Positions 18,186 to 27,795 of a DNA stretch of 64,000 bases are shown here, piece by piece. A model generated the notes under the pieces. That model saw nothing but the letters and a program-made list of their open reading frames with translations, was not told the DNA's origin and ran no database searches. The stretch lies in assembly GCF_023015765.1 (NCBI RefSeq), contig NZ_JALKAL010000001.1, positions 233,478 to 297,477 on the forward strand, written 5' to 3'. A program made the position numbers and the translations under genes. Origin of the DNA: Ornithinimicrobium sp. F0845 (lineage in GTDB: Bacteria; Actinomycetota; Actinomycetes; Actinomycetales; Dermatophilaceae). Position 1 is the stretch's first letter, and every line of letters starts with the position of its first letter.

Positions 18186-19712
18186 GTGTCCGAACAGACC
18201 TACCAGCTCATCGCCATCGGCGTGTACTTCGCGCTCATGCTCGCGATCGGCTTCTACGCCTACCGGCAGACCAGCGACCTGGGCGATTACATGCTGGCGG
18301 GGCGCAACCTGCCGCCGGGCGTCGCCGCGCTCTCCGCGGGTGCCTCCGACATGTCGGGCTGGTTGCTCATGGGTCTGCCCGGCGCGATCTACGCCACCGG
18401 GCTGGTGGAGGCCTGGATCGCCATCGGACTGACGGTCGGGGCCTATCTCAACTGGAAGTTCGTCGCGCCTAGACTGCGTTCCTACACCGAGGTGTCGAAC
18501 AACTCGATCACGGTCCCCAGCTTCCTGGAGAACCGGTTCAAGGACCACACCCACGCCCTCCGTCTGGTGGCCGGCATCATCATCCTGGTCTTCTTCACCT
18601 TCTACGTGTCCTCCGGCATGGTGGCCGGCGGCGTCTTCTTCGAGTCCTCCTTCGGCAGCACCTACATCTTCGGCATGCTGCTGGTGTCCGGCATCACCCT
18701 GATCTACACCCTCTTCGGCGGGTTCCTCGGGGCGTCGCTGACCGACGTCGCGCAGGGGCTTTTGATGCTGGCTGCCCTCATCCTCGTGCCCATCGTCACG
18801 ATCGTCTCGATGGGCGGCCTCGGTGAGGTCTTCTCCAGCATCGAGGCCGCCGACGCGGCCTTCAACGCCGGGGTCAGCGACCCCGCCGACGAGCTGAACC
18901 GCACGTCGCTGCTCTTCGGCGGCACCTTCCTGGGCATCGTCTCGGCCGCGGCGTGGGGGCTGGGCTACTTCGGCCAGCCCCACATCATCGTGCGCTTCAT
19001 GGCCCTGCGCTCGGCGGCCGACGCCAAGGCGGGCCGCCGCATCGGCATCAGCTGGATGGTCCTGGTCGCCGGCGGCGCCATCTTCACCGGCCTGATCGGC
19101 ATCGGCTACTTCTTCAACTCAGGGGAGGAGCTGGGCAACCCCGAGACCGTCTTCCTCCGCCTGTCGCAGATCATGTTCCACCCGATCATCGCCGGCTTCG
19201 TCCTCGCGGCCGTGCTGGCCGCGATCATGTCGACGATCTCCTCCCAGCTCATCGTCTGCTCCTCGGCGCTCGTCGAGGACATCTGGAAGATCTTCGGCAA
19301 GGAGGCCACGCCACGTCAGCAGGTGATGCTCGGCCGGATGGGGGTGCTCGTCGTCGCGGTCGTCGCCGGACTGCTCGCCATCGACCCGCAGTCCAACATC
19401 CTGGGCCTGGTCGGCTTCGCATGGGCCGGCTTCGGCGCCGCGTTCGGCCCGATCATCATCCTCGCGCTGTTCTGGCGGAAGCTCACCGCGATGGGCGCTC
19501 TGGCCGGCATGATCACCGGCGCGGTGGTCGTGGGCATCTGGGGCAACGTGGATGCCCTCAGCGGCTTCATGTACGAGATCGTCCCCGGCTTCCTCGCCTG
19601 CCTGGTGGTGGCCTACGTCGTCTCGCTCGTCGGCACGCCGAACGCCGAGGACGCGGCGATCCAGGCCGAGTTCGATGAGATGTCCGGCACTGCCGAGAAG
19701 ATGAAGGTCTGA
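18186..19712 (+). CDS. putP: Sodium/proline symporter
   Basis: 508 residues from GTG 18186, chosen over an upstream in-frame ATG because of the GGAGAG ribosome site just before it and because 'SEQTYQLIAIGVYFALML' is the usual PutP start. It is a member of the sodium:solute symporter family with about 13 membrane helices. 'LPPGVAALSAGASDMSGWLLMGLPGA' is the conserved first-helix region and 'GRRIGISWM' a conserved loop. Imports L-proline with Na+, for nutrition or osmoprotection. The 20-bp repeat array upstream is a candidate control region. Confidence 0.92.
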   Translation: MSEQTYQLIAIGVYFALMLAIGFYAYRQTSDLGDYMLAGRNLPPGVAALSAGASDMSGWLLMGLPGAIYATGLVEAWIAIGLTVGAYLNWKFVAPRLRSYTEVSNNSITVPSFLENRFKDHTHALRLVAGIIILVFFTFYVSSGMVAGGVFFESSFGSTYIFGMLLVSGITLIYTLFGGFLGASLTDVAQGLLMLAALILVPIVTIVSMGGLGEVFSSIEAADAAFNAGVSDPADELNRTSLLFGGTFLGIVSAAAWGLGYFGQPHIIVRFMALRSAADAKAGRRIGISWMVLVAGGAIFTGLIGIGYFFNSGEELGNPETVFLRLSQIMFHPIIAGFVLAAVLAAIMSTISSQLIVCSSALVEDIWKIFGKEATPRQQVMLGRMGVLVVAVVAGLLAIDPQSNILGLVGFAWAGFGAAFGPIIILALFWRKLTAMGALAGMITGAVVVGIWGNVDALSGFMYEIVPGFLACLVVAYVVSLVGTPNAEDAAIQAEFDEMSGTAEKMKV

Positions 19713-19847
19713 CCCGGGCACTCCTCTCCTCGCCGGCGGGTGGCGGGGCGGCCACCAATCTCTGCGGAGGCATGGCTGCCCCGGCCGGCCGCCTCTGGCG
19801 GGGCCGGTGTCCGAGATGACCACACGGCATACGGGATGATGGGCGGG

Positions 19848-22478
19848 ATGGCCACTCCCACCACGCTCACCGACCTGCTCCCGCCCGAGGGGACCAACCC
19901 CGACCCGGACGACCTCTACGAGAAGTTCGCCGACTGGGCGGAGCAGCGCGGGACCGCGCTCTACCCGCACCAGGAGGAGGCGGTCATCGAGCTGCTGTCC
20001 GGGGCCAACGTCATCCTGGCCACCCCGACCGGCTCCGGGAAGTCACTCGTGGCGACCGCCGCCCACTTCCAGGCGCTGGCCGAGGACCGGGTGAGCTTCT
20101 ACACCGCCCCCATCAAGGCGCTGGTCAGCGAGAAGTTCTTCGCGCTCTGCAAGATCTTCGGCGCGGACAACGTCGGCATGCTCACCGGGGACGCCGCGGT
20201 CAACGCGGACGCGCCGATCATCTGCTGCACCGCCGAGATCCTGGCCAACATCGCGCTGCGTGAGGGAGCCCAGGCCGACGTGGGGCTGGTCATCATGGAC
20301 GAGTTCCACTTCTACGCAGAGCCCGACCGCGGGTGGGCCTGGCAGGTGCCGCTGCTGGAGCTCCCGGACGCCCAGTTCCTGCTGATGTCGGCCACCCTCG
20401 GCGACGTCACCCGCTTCGTCGACGACATCTCCCGGCGCACCGGCCGCGAGACGGCCGTCGTCGCGGGGGCCGAGCGGCCGGTGCCGCTGAGCTTCAGCTG
20501 GGCGCTCACCCCGATCACCGAGACGATCACCGAGCTGCTGGAGACCCACCAGGCGCCGGTCTACATCGTGCACTTCACGCAGAAGGAGGCACTGGAGCGC
20601 GCGCAGTCGCTGATGTCGCTCAAGATCGCCACCCGGGAGGAGAAGGACAAGATCGCCGAGCGGATCGGGGCCTTCCGCTTCACCGCGGGCTTCGGCAAGA
20701 GCCTGTCCAAGCTGGTCCGCAACGGCATCGGGGTGCACCACGCCGGGATGCTGCCGCGCTACCGCCGCCTCGTGGAGCAGCTCGCCCAGGACGGGCTGCT
20801 CAAGGTCATCTGCGGCACCGACACCCTCGGTGTGGGCATCAACGTGCCGATCCGGACGGTGCTGTTCACCGGCCTGACCAAGTATGACGGGAGTCGCCAG
20901 CGCGTCCTGCGCGCCCGGGAGTTCCACCAGATCGCGGGACGGGCCGGCCGGGCCGGCTATGACACGAGCGGGTATGTCGTGGTGCAGGCCCCCGAGCACC
21001 ACATCGACAACGTGCGGGCCCTGGCCAAGGCCGGGGACGACCCGAAGAAGCAGCGCAAGGTGCAGCGCAGGAAGCCGCCGGAGGGCTTTGTCAACTGGAC
21101 CGAGGAGACCTACGACAAGCTGGTGGTCGCCGAGCCCGAGGCGCTGGTCTCCCGGATGCGGGTCGACCACTCGATGATCCTCAACGTCGTGGCGCGCCAG
21201 GGTGACCCGTTCGTCAACCTGCGCAAGCTGCTGCGGGACAACCACGAGGACCCGCGCGCGCAGGTCCGGCTCTCTCGGAAGGCGATCACGCTGGCCCGGA
21301 GCCTGCTCGACAGCGGGGTCCTGGAGCGGCTCCCCGAGCCGCAGGAGTCGGGTCGGCAGGTCATCCTCTCCGCGGGCGTGCAGGAGAACTTCGCCCTCAA
21401 CCAGCCCCTCGCCCCCTTCGCCGTCGCGGCACTGGAGGTGCTGGACCGGGAGGACCCGGCATACTCCCTGGACGTTGTCTCGGTGATCGAGTCTGTGCTG
21501 GAGGACCCGCGCCAGGTGCTCTACGCCCAGCAGTCCAGGGCCAAGGGGGATGCCGTGGCGCAGATGAAGGCCGACGGCATCGAGTACGACCAGCGGACGG
21601 AGCTGCTCGAGGACGTCACGTGGCCGATGCCGCTGGCCGAGCTGCTCGAGGCGACGCTGGAGATCTATCGCCAGTCGCACCCGTGGGTCAGCGAGGACGC
21701 GCTCAGTCCCAAGTCGGTGGTGCGGGACATGTACGAGCGGGCGATGAGCTTCACCGAGTTCGTCGGGTTCTACCAGCTGACCCGCTCCGAGGGGATCGTG
21801 CTGCGCTACCTGACCGACGCCTACCGGACGCTGCGCAACACCGTGCCGGACAGTGCCAAGACCGAGGAGCTGGACGACCTGATCCACTGGCTCGGCGAGA
21901 CGATCCGGCAGACCGACTCCTCGCTGCTGGATGAGTGGGAGGCGCTCACGGATCCGGAGCTGGTGGCGGCTGCTGCGGCCCGGGCGGCGGAGGGGGTGCC
22001 GCTGGCACCGTCGCGGCCGATCACCGGCAACGAGCGGGCCTTCCGGGTGATGGTGCGCAACGCGGTCTTCCGCCGCGTCGAGCTCGCGGCCCGTGACGTC
22101 TACCACGACCTGGCGGCGCTGGAGCGGGCGGTCGCCGAGCTCACCGAGCCGCCGCGCGAGCCGCTGATGACCGCGGACGACTGGGACGCCGCGCTGGGGG
22201 CCTACTGGGAGGACCACGACGAGATCGGCCTCGGGCCGGACGCCCGCGGGCCGGCGATGCTGGAGATCACCTCCGAGCAGGGGCCGCAGCCGGGGGTGCG
22301 GGTCGTGCCGGGTGTCGCCTCCAGCGGCCCGGAGCAGGTGCGGCTGTGGCGGGTGCGCCAGACGCTCGCCGACCCCGCGGGCGACCACGACTGGGTGATC
22401 GAGGCGGTCTGCGACCTGGACGCCTCCGACGAGGTGGGCGAGCCGGTGCTCCTGGCCTCGGCGATGCGCCGCCTGTGA
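19848..22478 (+). CDS. DEAD/DEAH-box helicase, DUF3516 type
   Basis: About 876 residues from ATG 19848; ATGs at 19836 and 19839 are alternatives. Superfamily 2 motifs are clear: Walker A in 'ATPTGSGKSLVATAA', motif Ia 'TAPIKALVSEKFF', Walker B 'VIMDEFHFY' (DEFH box), motif III 'LMSATLGD' and motif VI 'QIAGRAGRAGYD'. The remaining third matches the DUF3516 region found in actinobacterial helicases related to Ski2/Mtr4-type RNA helicases. Probable role in RNA or DNA unwinding; the substrate is not known. The motif CACGGCATAC lies at 19823-19832, just upstream. Confidence 0.9.
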   Translation: MATPTTLTDLLPPEGTNPDPDDLYEKFADWAEQRGTALYPHQEEAVIELLSGANVILATPTGSGKSLVATAAHFQALAEDRVSFYTAPIKALVSEKFFALCKIFGADNVGMLTGDAAVNADAPIICCTAEILANIALREGAQADVGLVIMDEFHFYAEPDRGWAWQVPLLELPDAQFLLMSATLGDVTRFVDDISRRTGRETAVVAGAERPVPLSFSWALTPITETITELLETHQAPVYIVHFTQKEALERAQSLMSLKIATREEKDKIAERIGAFRFTAGFGKSLSKLVRNGIGVHHAGMLPRYRRLVEQLAQDGLLKVICGTDTLGVGINVPIRTVLFTGLTKYDGSRQRVLRAREFHQIAGRAGRAGYDTSGYVVVQAPEHHIDNVRALAKAGDDPKKQRKVQRRKPPEGFVNWTEETYDKLVVAEPEALVSRMRVDHSMILNVVARQGDPFVNLRKLLRDNHEDPRAQVRLSRKAITLARSLLDSGVLERLPEPQESGRQVILSAGVQENFALNQPLAPFAVAALEVLDREDPAYSLDVVSVIESVLEDPRQVLYAQQSRAKGDAVAQMKADGIEYDQRTELLEDVTWPMPLAELLEATLEIYRQSHPWVSEDALSPKSVVRDMYERAMSFTEFVGFYQLTRSEGIVLRYLTDAYRTLRNTVPDSAKTEELDDLIHWLGETIRQTDSSLLDEWEALTDPELVAAAAARAAEGVPLAPSRPITGNERAFRVMVRNAVFRRVELAARDVYHDLAALERAVAELTEPPREPLMTADDWDAALGAYWEDHDEIGLGPDARGPAMLEITSEQGPQPGVRVVPGVASSGPEQVRLWRVRQTLADPAGDHDWVIEAVCDLDASDEVGEPVLLASAMRRL

Positions 22479-22515
22479 GCCGGGCGACGAGGGGCGCGGC
22501 AGTACCCTGACCCCC

Positions 22516-23874
22516 ATGAGTGCCGACGCAGCCACTCCCGCCCCCGCGCCTGCTCCCGCCCCCGGGCCGCACGGCGTGGGCCGGGCCCGCCAGAACGCCA
22601 TCTACCGTCCCGGCGCGCTCGGAATCGAGCCGGCGGTGCCTACGAGCACGGTCGAGCTGGAGCGCCGGGCGCGGCGCGCGATGAGCCGTCGGGCGTGGGC
22701 GTACGTGGCTGGGGGAGCGGGCGACGGTGCGACGATGCGGGCCAACCGGGAGGCGTTCGACCGGTGGCGGGTCGTCCCGCGCGTGCTCCACGGCACGACC
22801 GAGCGGGATCTACGGACCAGTGTGCTGGGCACCGATCTTGCGGCCCCGCTGCTGCTGGCTCCGGTGGGCGCCGCCGGGCTGATCACCGACGACGCGGACC
22901 TGAAGATCGCCGAAGGCGCGCACGCCAGCGGCATCCCGTACGTCTTCTCGTGCCAGGGGTCCTCGCCGATGGAGGAGACGGCCGCGGCGATGCGCGGCAC
23001 GCCGTTCTGGTACCAGCTGTACTGGTCCACCGACGAGGAGCTCGTCGACTCGATGATCGGCCGGGCCGAGGCGGCGGGGGCGCAGGCGCTGGTCGTCACG
23101 CTGGACACGACGATGCTCGGCTGGCGCACGCAGGACCTCGACCTCGGGTCGCTGCCGTTCGCCCGGGGGATCGGGATCGCGCAGTACACCTCCGACCCGA
23201 GGTTCATGGCCCTGGTGCGGGAGCGGGTGGCCGCTGCGCAGAGTGCGGACGGGGGAGCGGGCCTGGGGATCGACCCGCGCAAACCACTCACGGCAGCCAG
23301 GGCGGCGCGGTCCGGCGTCGGCACGCTGCTGTCGATGGCGCGGTCCCATCCCGGCGCCACCCGCGACAACCTGCGGTCCCCGGAGCCACGCGCGGCGGTC
23401 GAGGCCTTCCTCGACATCTACTCCAACCCCGGCCTGTCCTGGGACCACGTCGCCACCCTGCGGGAGCGCACGTCGCTGCCGGTGCTGCTCAAGGGCGTGC
23501 TGCACCCGGACGACGCCCTCCGTGCCCTGGATGCCGGGGTCGACGGGCTCATCGTGTCCAACCACGGCGGCCGCCAGGTGGACCGGTCGGTCGCCGCGCT
23601 GGACGCTCTCGTCCGGGTCCGGGAGGCCGTCGGGCCGGAGCCCACCGTCCTGATGGACAGCGGGATCCGCACCGGCGCCGACGTCTTCGTGGCGCTGGCG
23701 CTCGGCGCCGACGCCTGCCTGCTCGGGCGCCCGCACGTCTACGGACTGGCCCTGGACGGCGCGGCGGGTGTGGGTGCCGTCATCGACAACGTCGTGGCCG
23801 AGCTCGACCTGACGATGGGGCTCGTGGGCGCCGGGTCCGTGGACGCCATCACCCGCGACCTGCTGGAAGGCTGA
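22516..23874 (+). CDS. FMN-dependent alpha-hydroxyacid oxidase (lactate 2-monooxygenase-like)
   Basis: 452 residues. After a Pro/Ala-rich start (PAPAPAPAPGP) comes the TIM-barrel FMN domain: 'LERRARRAMSRRAWAYVAGGAGDG', 'LLLAPVGAAGL', 'YQLYWSTDEE', catalytic His in 'GVDGLIVSNHGGRQVD' and 'VLMDSGIRTGADVFVALALGA' with the FMN-phosphate site. Length, the N-terminal 'RQNAIYRPG' block and the insertion between barrel strands fit lactate 2-monooxygenase or related alpha-hydroxyacid oxidases. Oxidises a 2-hydroxyacid, probably lactate, with O2. Short spacing after the helicase gene suggests possible readthrough. Confidence 0.87.
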   Translation: MSADAATPAPAPAPAPGPHGVGRARQNAIYRPGALGIEPAVPTSTVELERRARRAMSRRAWAYVAGGAGDGATMRANREAFDRWRVVPRVLHGTTERDLRTSVLGTDLAAPLLLAPVGAAGLITDDADLKIAEGAHASGIPYVFSCQGSSPMEETAAAMRGTPFWYQLYWSTDEELVDSMIGRAEAAGAQALVVTLDTTMLGWRTQDLDLGSLPFARGIGIAQYTSDPRFMALVRERVAAAQSADGGAGLGIDPRKPLTAARAARSGVGTLLSMARSHPGATRDNLRSPEPRAAVEAFLDIYSNPGLSWDHVATLRERTSLPVLLKGVLHPDDALRALDAGVDGLIVSNHGGRQVDRSVAALDALVRVREAVGPEPTVLMDSGIRTGADVFVALALGADACLLGRPHVYGLALDGAAGVGAVIDNVVAELDLTMGLVGAGSVDAITRDLLEG

Positions 23875-23880
23875 GGCCCG

Positions 23881-24771
23881 CTAGGGCAGGTGCTCGACCA
23901 GGCTGTCCAGCACGGCCATCCAGCCGTGGGTGGGATCGGTGGTGTCGGCCTGCGGCACGGCGAACTCGTGGACCAGCGTCACCAGCGTGCTCGCCTGCCC
24001 GTCGTCCCCGTCGGCGAAGGTGACCGTCACCAGGTCCTGCGGGGCTGCCGGGCCCGGAGACTCCCACAGCCACGTCATGACGATGCGCTCGCCCTCGTCC
24101 AGCTCCAGGTAGGTCCCGGTCGCGCCCAGCCCGGTCTGCGCGGAGCGGATCGCGAAGTGCCCTCCCCGGCGGGCGTCGATGACATAGCTCGTGTCCTGCC
24201 CGGGCCACCACCACTGCGCCAGCCGCTCCGGCTCCAGCCAGGCAGCGAAGGTGTCGGCTCGTGGGGCGGGCACGACCTGGGTCAGGGTGATCGCCGGCTG
24301 CAGATCGGCGTCGGCCGGGCTCGCGGCCACGGCGGGCGCACCGGAGGGGAGCTGCCCGTCGTGCGGCAGGCGGGCCAGGTTGCCGAGCACGTACTCCCAC
24401 CCCTGGCGGTAGGACTCGACCCCGTCGGCGGTGGCCACCAGGTGCGTGACGGTGACGAGCGTGCCGCCGTCCTGGTCTGCGAGCTCGACCCGCACGTGCT
24501 CCTCGGGTCCGGCGACAGCACCGTCGAGCCAGGTCCACGTCAGCTCGATCAGGGTCGGCTCCTCGAGCCTGGTGAAGGTGCCGCGCACACCGATGCCGGC
24601 GCCGACGGACTCGACCAGGTAGTCCCCGCCGACCCGGCCGTCCACGGCATACTGCGTGTCGCCGATGCTGACCCACCACCACCGGGACATGCCCTCGGGA
24701 GTCAGCCACGCCGCATACACCTGGTGTGGCGGGGCGGGGACGTGCTGGGTGATCACGAGCTCGCGGGTCAT
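23881..24771 (-). CDS. SRPBCC protein with two AHSA1 domains
   Basis: 296 residues formed by two tandem AHSA1/START-like domains. The first starts at 'VITQHVPAPPHQVYAAWLTPEGMSRWWW', the second near residue 150 at 'TLTQVVPAPRADTFAAWLEPERLAQWWW'. Both have the domain's hallmark W-W-W segment and C-terminal helix. Such proteins bind hydrophobic ligands in a helix-grip fold. The gene overlaps the ArsR regulator by 4 bp (ATGA), a standard actinobacterial pair in which the regulator represses its own operon. Ligand unknown. Confidence 0.85.
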   Translation of the reverse strand: MTRELVITQHVPAPPHQVYAAWLTPEGMSRWWWVSIGDTQYAVDGRVGGDYLVESVGAGIGVRGTFTRLEEPTLIELTWTWLDGAVAGPEEHVRVELADQDGGTLVTVTHLVATADGVESYRQGWEYVLGNLARLPHDGQLPSGAPAVAASPADADLQPAITLTQVVPAPRADTFAAWLEPERLAQWWWPGQDTSYVIDARRGGHFAIRSAQTGLGATGTYLELDEGERIVMTWLWESPGPAAPQDLVTVTFADGDDGQASTLVTLVHEFAVPQADTTDPTHGWMAVLDSLVEHLP

Positions 24772-25103
24772 GGCTGCTCCTTGGCGGTCGGGTCGAAGGA
24801 CTGGGCGAGGTTGCCGAGCTGGGTGGCCCAGAAGGTGCGGGTGCGGTGCAGCCAGTCCTCGGCCGCGCGGAGCCGGTCGCGCTCCAGGCTGACGGTGACC
24901 GTGCGGCCCGACTTGGTGCGGGTGACCAGCCCGGCCGACTCCAGGACGGTCAGGTGCTTCAGGGTGCCCGGCAACGAGATGGGCAGGTGGGCGGCCAGCT
25001 CCGAGACGGTCTGGTCGCGCTGGGCGAGCAGGTCCACGATCAGGGCCCGCCGAGGGTCGCCCAGCGCGGCGAAGACCGTTGCCTCCTCCTGATGGTTAAC
25101 CAT
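24768..25103 (-). CDS. ArsR-family winged-helix repressor
   Basis: 111 residues from ATG 25103. The domain runs 'VFAALGDPRRALIVDLLAQR', 'TVSELAAHLPISLPGTLKHL' (recognition helix), 'VLESAGLVTRTKSGRTVTVSL' (wing), then a tail with 'AAEDWLHRTRTFWATQL'. No metal-binding Cys pair is present, so metal sensing is unlikely. It belongs to the group co-transcribed with AHSA1/SRPBCC proteins. A perfect inverted repeat covers its start codon and is the likely self-operator. Confidence 0.9.
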   Translation of the reverse strand: MVNHQEEATVFAALGDPRRALIVDLLAQRDQTVSELAAHLPISLPGTLKHLTVLESAGLVTRTKSGRTVTVSLERDRLRAAEDWLHRTRTFWATQLGNLAQSFDPTAKEQP

Positions 25104-25112
25104 ACGGTTAAC
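25095..25112. promoter_or_regulatory. ArsR operator over the start codon
   Basis: GTTAACC-ATAC-GGTTAAC is a perfect inverted repeat with 7-bp arms and a 4-bp spacer. It includes the repressor's start codon (complement of 25101-25103), so bound protein would block both transcription and initiation. The upstream motif GTATGCCGTG at 25114-25123 directly abuts it. Confidence 0.7.
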
Positions 25113-25161
25113 AGTATGCCGTGGGGCACGCGAGCGCAACACGGCGCGTTAGGTTTGCGTC

Positions 25162-26721
25162 ATGCCGAATCTCTCCGCACTGCTCGAAGACTCCGCCGGC
25201 CAGTTCCCCACCCGTGACGCGGTGGTGCTCGGGGAGACACGACTGACGTACGCACAGGTCAACGGTGCGGCCAACCAGGTGGCGAACCTGCTCGCGTCCC
25301 GGGGCGTCGGCGCCGGCGACAAGGTGGCGCTGACATGCCCGAACCTGCCGTTCTTCCCGATCGTCTACTACGGGATCCTCAAGACCGGCGCCACGGTCGT
25401 GCCGTTGAACGTGCTGCTCAAGGCCCGCGAGATCGCCTACCACCTGCAGGACTCGGACGCCACGGCATACTTCTGCTTCGAGGGCACGCCGGAGCTGCCG
25501 ATGGCGCAGGAGGGGGCCAGGGCCTTCGAGCAGACCCCGGGGTGCGAGCACTTCTTCGTGATGACCGCCGACCCGGCCGCGCCGTCCCCGATCGAGGGCA
25601 CGACCACGCTCGGCGCCGCGATGGCCGACCAGCCGCCGACCTTCGAGACGGCTGAGGTGTCCGACGACGACACCGCCGTCATCCTCTACACCTCGGGGAC
25701 GACCGGCCAGCCCAAGGGTGCCGAGCTGACCCACGCCAACATGACGTCCAACGCGCTGGTCGGTCGGGAGCTCTTCGAGGCCGACGCCGAGCGGCCGGAC
25801 ACCTACCTGTGCGTGCTGCCGCTGTTCCACTCCTTCGGGCAGACCGTGATCCAGAACTCCGGCTTCGCCTTCGGCGGCACGGTGGTGCTGCTGCCGCGCT
25901 TCGAGGCGCAAGCCGCACTGGGTCTCTTCCAGAAGGAGAAGGTGAGCTTCTTCGCCGGCGTCCCCACGATGTACTGGGGGCTGCTGGGGGCACTCGACGA
26001 GACCGTCGACGTGGCGGCCATCGCGGCCAACCTGCGGGTCGCCGCCTCGGGCGGCTCGGCCCTGCCGGGTGAGGTGCACAGGGCATTCCGGGAGCGCTTC
26101 GGCGTGACGATCCTGGAGGGCTACGGCCTGTCCGAGACCTCGCCGGTCGCCTCCTTCTCGGTCTTCGGGGAGGAGCCGCGGGTGGGTTCGATCGGGGTGC
26201 CCATCCCGCAGGTGCAGATGAAGCTGATCAACCCGGACTGGTCGGAGGTGGAGCGTTCGGGCGACCCGGACGCCGTCGGTGAGATCGCGATCAAGGGTCC
26301 CAACATCATGAAGGGCTACTACGACCGGCCCGACGCCACCGGCGAGGCGATCCACGACGGCTGGTTCCGCAGCGGTGACCTGGGGCGGGTGGACGAGGAC
26401 GGCTACTACTACATCGTCGACCGCGCCAAGGACATGATCATCCGGGGCGGGTTCAACGTCTATCCGCGGGAGATCGAGGAGGTCCTGATGACGCACCCCG
26501 CCGTCTCCCTCGCTGCGGTGATCGGCGTGCCCCACGAGAGGCACGGCGAGGAGATCAGGGCCTACGTCATCCCCGAGCCTGGCGCGGAGGTGACCCCGGA
26601 GGAACTGGTGGCCTGGGGCAAGGAGCAGTTCGCGGCCTACAAGTACCCACGCCAGGTGGAGATCGTGGGCGCCCTGCCGATGACCGCGACGGGCAAGATC
26701 CTCAAGCGCGAGCTGGGCTGA
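25162..26721 (+). CDS. Long-chain-fatty-acid-CoA ligase (AMP-forming)
   Basis: 519 residues of the ANL adenylating superfamily. The P-loop is 'VILYTSGTTGQPKGAELTH', the adenylate-binding motif 'LEGYGLSETSP', the hinge region 'WFRSGDLGRVDEDGYYYIVDR' and the C-terminal catalytic Lys lies in 'MTATGKILKREL'. It activates a carboxylic acid with ATP and joins it to CoA; 'MIIRGGFNVYPREIEEVL' is the usual fatty-acyl-CoA ligase segment. Chain length is not predictable. The short 5' region (58 bp) from the divergent ArsR gene must hold both promoters. Confidence 0.9.
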   Translation: MPNLSALLEDSAGQFPTRDAVVLGETRLTYAQVNGAANQVANLLASRGVGAGDKVALTCPNLPFFPIVYYGILKTGATVVPLNVLLKAREIAYHLQDSDATAYFCFEGTPELPMAQEGARAFEQTPGCEHFFVMTADPAAPSPIEGTTTLGAAMADQPPTFETAEVSDDDTAVILYTSGTTGQPKGAELTHANMTSNALVGRELFEADAERPDTYLCVLPLFHSFGQTVIQNSGFAFGGTVVLLPRFEAQAALGLFQKEKVSFFAGVPTMYWGLLGALDETVDVAAIAANLRVAASGGSALPGEVHRAFRERFGVTILEGYGLSETSPVASFSVFGEEPRVGSIGVPIPQVQMKLINPDWSEVERSGDPDAVGEIAIKGPNIMKGYYDRPDATGEAIHDGWFRSGDLGRVDEDGYYYIVDRAKDMIIRGGFNVYPREIEEVLMTHPAVSLAAVIGVPHERHGEEIRAYVIPEPGAEVTPEELVAWGKEQFAAYKYPRQVEIVGALPMTATGKILKRELG

Positions 26722-26739
26722 CCGCGGGGAGCGGGCCCA

Positions 26740-26798
26740 GACCAGCAAAACCACTATCAAAAGTGCTGGAGGACCAGCAAAACCACTATCAAAATTGG
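26740..26798. repeat. 32-bp-period array, two units (family B), abutting the pit stop codon
   Basis: GACCAGCAAAACCACTATC followed by AAAA occurs at 26740-26762 and 26772-26794, exactly 32 bp apart. The second copy runs into TTGG directly before the complement of the pit stop codon (26799). The outer bases, CAAAACC...AA.TTGG, match the family A core at 2018-2038, so the two families are probably related. It fills the 77-bp gap between two convergent genes. Confidence 0.85.
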
Positions 26799-27791
26799 TC
26801 AGACGAAGACCGCGAGGATCCAGTAGGTCACGGCGGCGACCAGCCCGGCGCCGGGGAAGGTGAGGATCCAGGCGCCGACGATGTTGCCGGCGACACCCCA
26901 CCGGACGGCGGACAGCCGGCGGGTTGCGCCGACGCCCATGATCGCCGAGGTAATCGTGTGCGTCGTGGAGATCGGCGCGTGGAAGCCGATGCCGGCGACG
27001 TAGAGCACGGAGGCGGCCACGCTCTCGGCGGCGAAGCCCTGCGGCGGGTCGAGGTCAATGATCTTGCGACCCAGGGTGCGCATGATTCGCCAGCCGCCGG
27101 CATACGTCCCTGCGGAGATGACCAGCGCGGAGGTGACGGTCACCCACAGCGGGATGCTGTCGCCCTCGTGGTAGCCGCCGACTACCAGGGCGAGCACCAC
27201 GATGCCCATCGTCTTGGCCGCGTCCTGCAGACCGTGTCCCAGCGCCATGGCCGCCGCCGACACGGTCTGGGCCCTGCGGAAGTTGCGTGACATCTTGCCG
27301 GGGTGCCCGTTGCGGAAGATCCACAGGATGGCGGTCATCGCCAGGAAGCCCAGCAGCATGCCGGCGATCGGGGAGATGAGCATCGGGATGACGATCTTGT
27401 TCAGGATCCCGTTCCAGAGCACCGTCGTGCCGGCCGCGAGTGAGGCTCCGGCCATGCCACCGATGAGCGCGTGGGAGGACGAGGAGGGCAGGCCGTACCA
27501 CCAGGTCAGCATGTTCCAGCCGATCGCACCGACCAGGGCGGCGGCCACGATGGCCAGACCGGTCATCCCGGAGGGCGGGTCGATGATGCCCGAGCCCACC
27601 GTCTGCGCCACGCCGGTGCCGAGAAAGGCGCCGAGCAGGTTGAAGAAGGCGGCCATGGCCAGGGCCACGCGCGGGGTCAGGGCCCGCGTGGACACCGACG
27701 TCGCGATCGCGTTCGCGGCGTCGTGGAAGCCGTTCGTGTAGTTGAAGCCCATCGCCAGGAGGATGACGAGGGCAACCGGGAGCCAGTCCAC
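26799..27791 (-). CDS. pitA: Low-affinity inorganic phosphate transporter (Pit), copy 1
   Basis: 330 residues from GTG 27791. Two copies of the PiT signature appear: 'FNYTNGFHDAANAIATSVST' near the N-terminus and 'ALGHGLQDAAKTMGI' in the middle, with about ten membrane helices. It exports or imports metal-phosphate using the proton or sodium gradient. The DUF47 gene precedes it with a 4-bp gap, the normal operon order. A second DUF47-Pit pair lies at 42905-44520. The 32-bp-period array follows the stop without spacing. Confidence 0.92.
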   Translation of the reverse strand: MDWLPVALVILLAMGFNYTNGFHDAANAIATSVSTRALTPRVALAMAAFFNLLGAFLGTGVAQTVGSGIIDPPSGMTGLAIVAAALVGAIGWNMLTWWYGLPSSSSHALIGGMAGASLAAGTTVLWNGILNKIVIPMLISPIAGMLLGFLAMTAILWIFRNGHPGKMSRNFRRAQTVSAAAMALGHGLQDAAKTMGIVVLALVVGGYHEGDSIPLWVTVTSALVISAGTYAGGWRIMRTLGRKIIDLDPPQGFAAESVAASVLYVAGIGFHAPISTTHTITSAIMGVGATRRLSAVRWGVAGNIVGAWILTFPGAGLVAAVTYWILAVFV

Positions 27792-27795
27792 CGGA

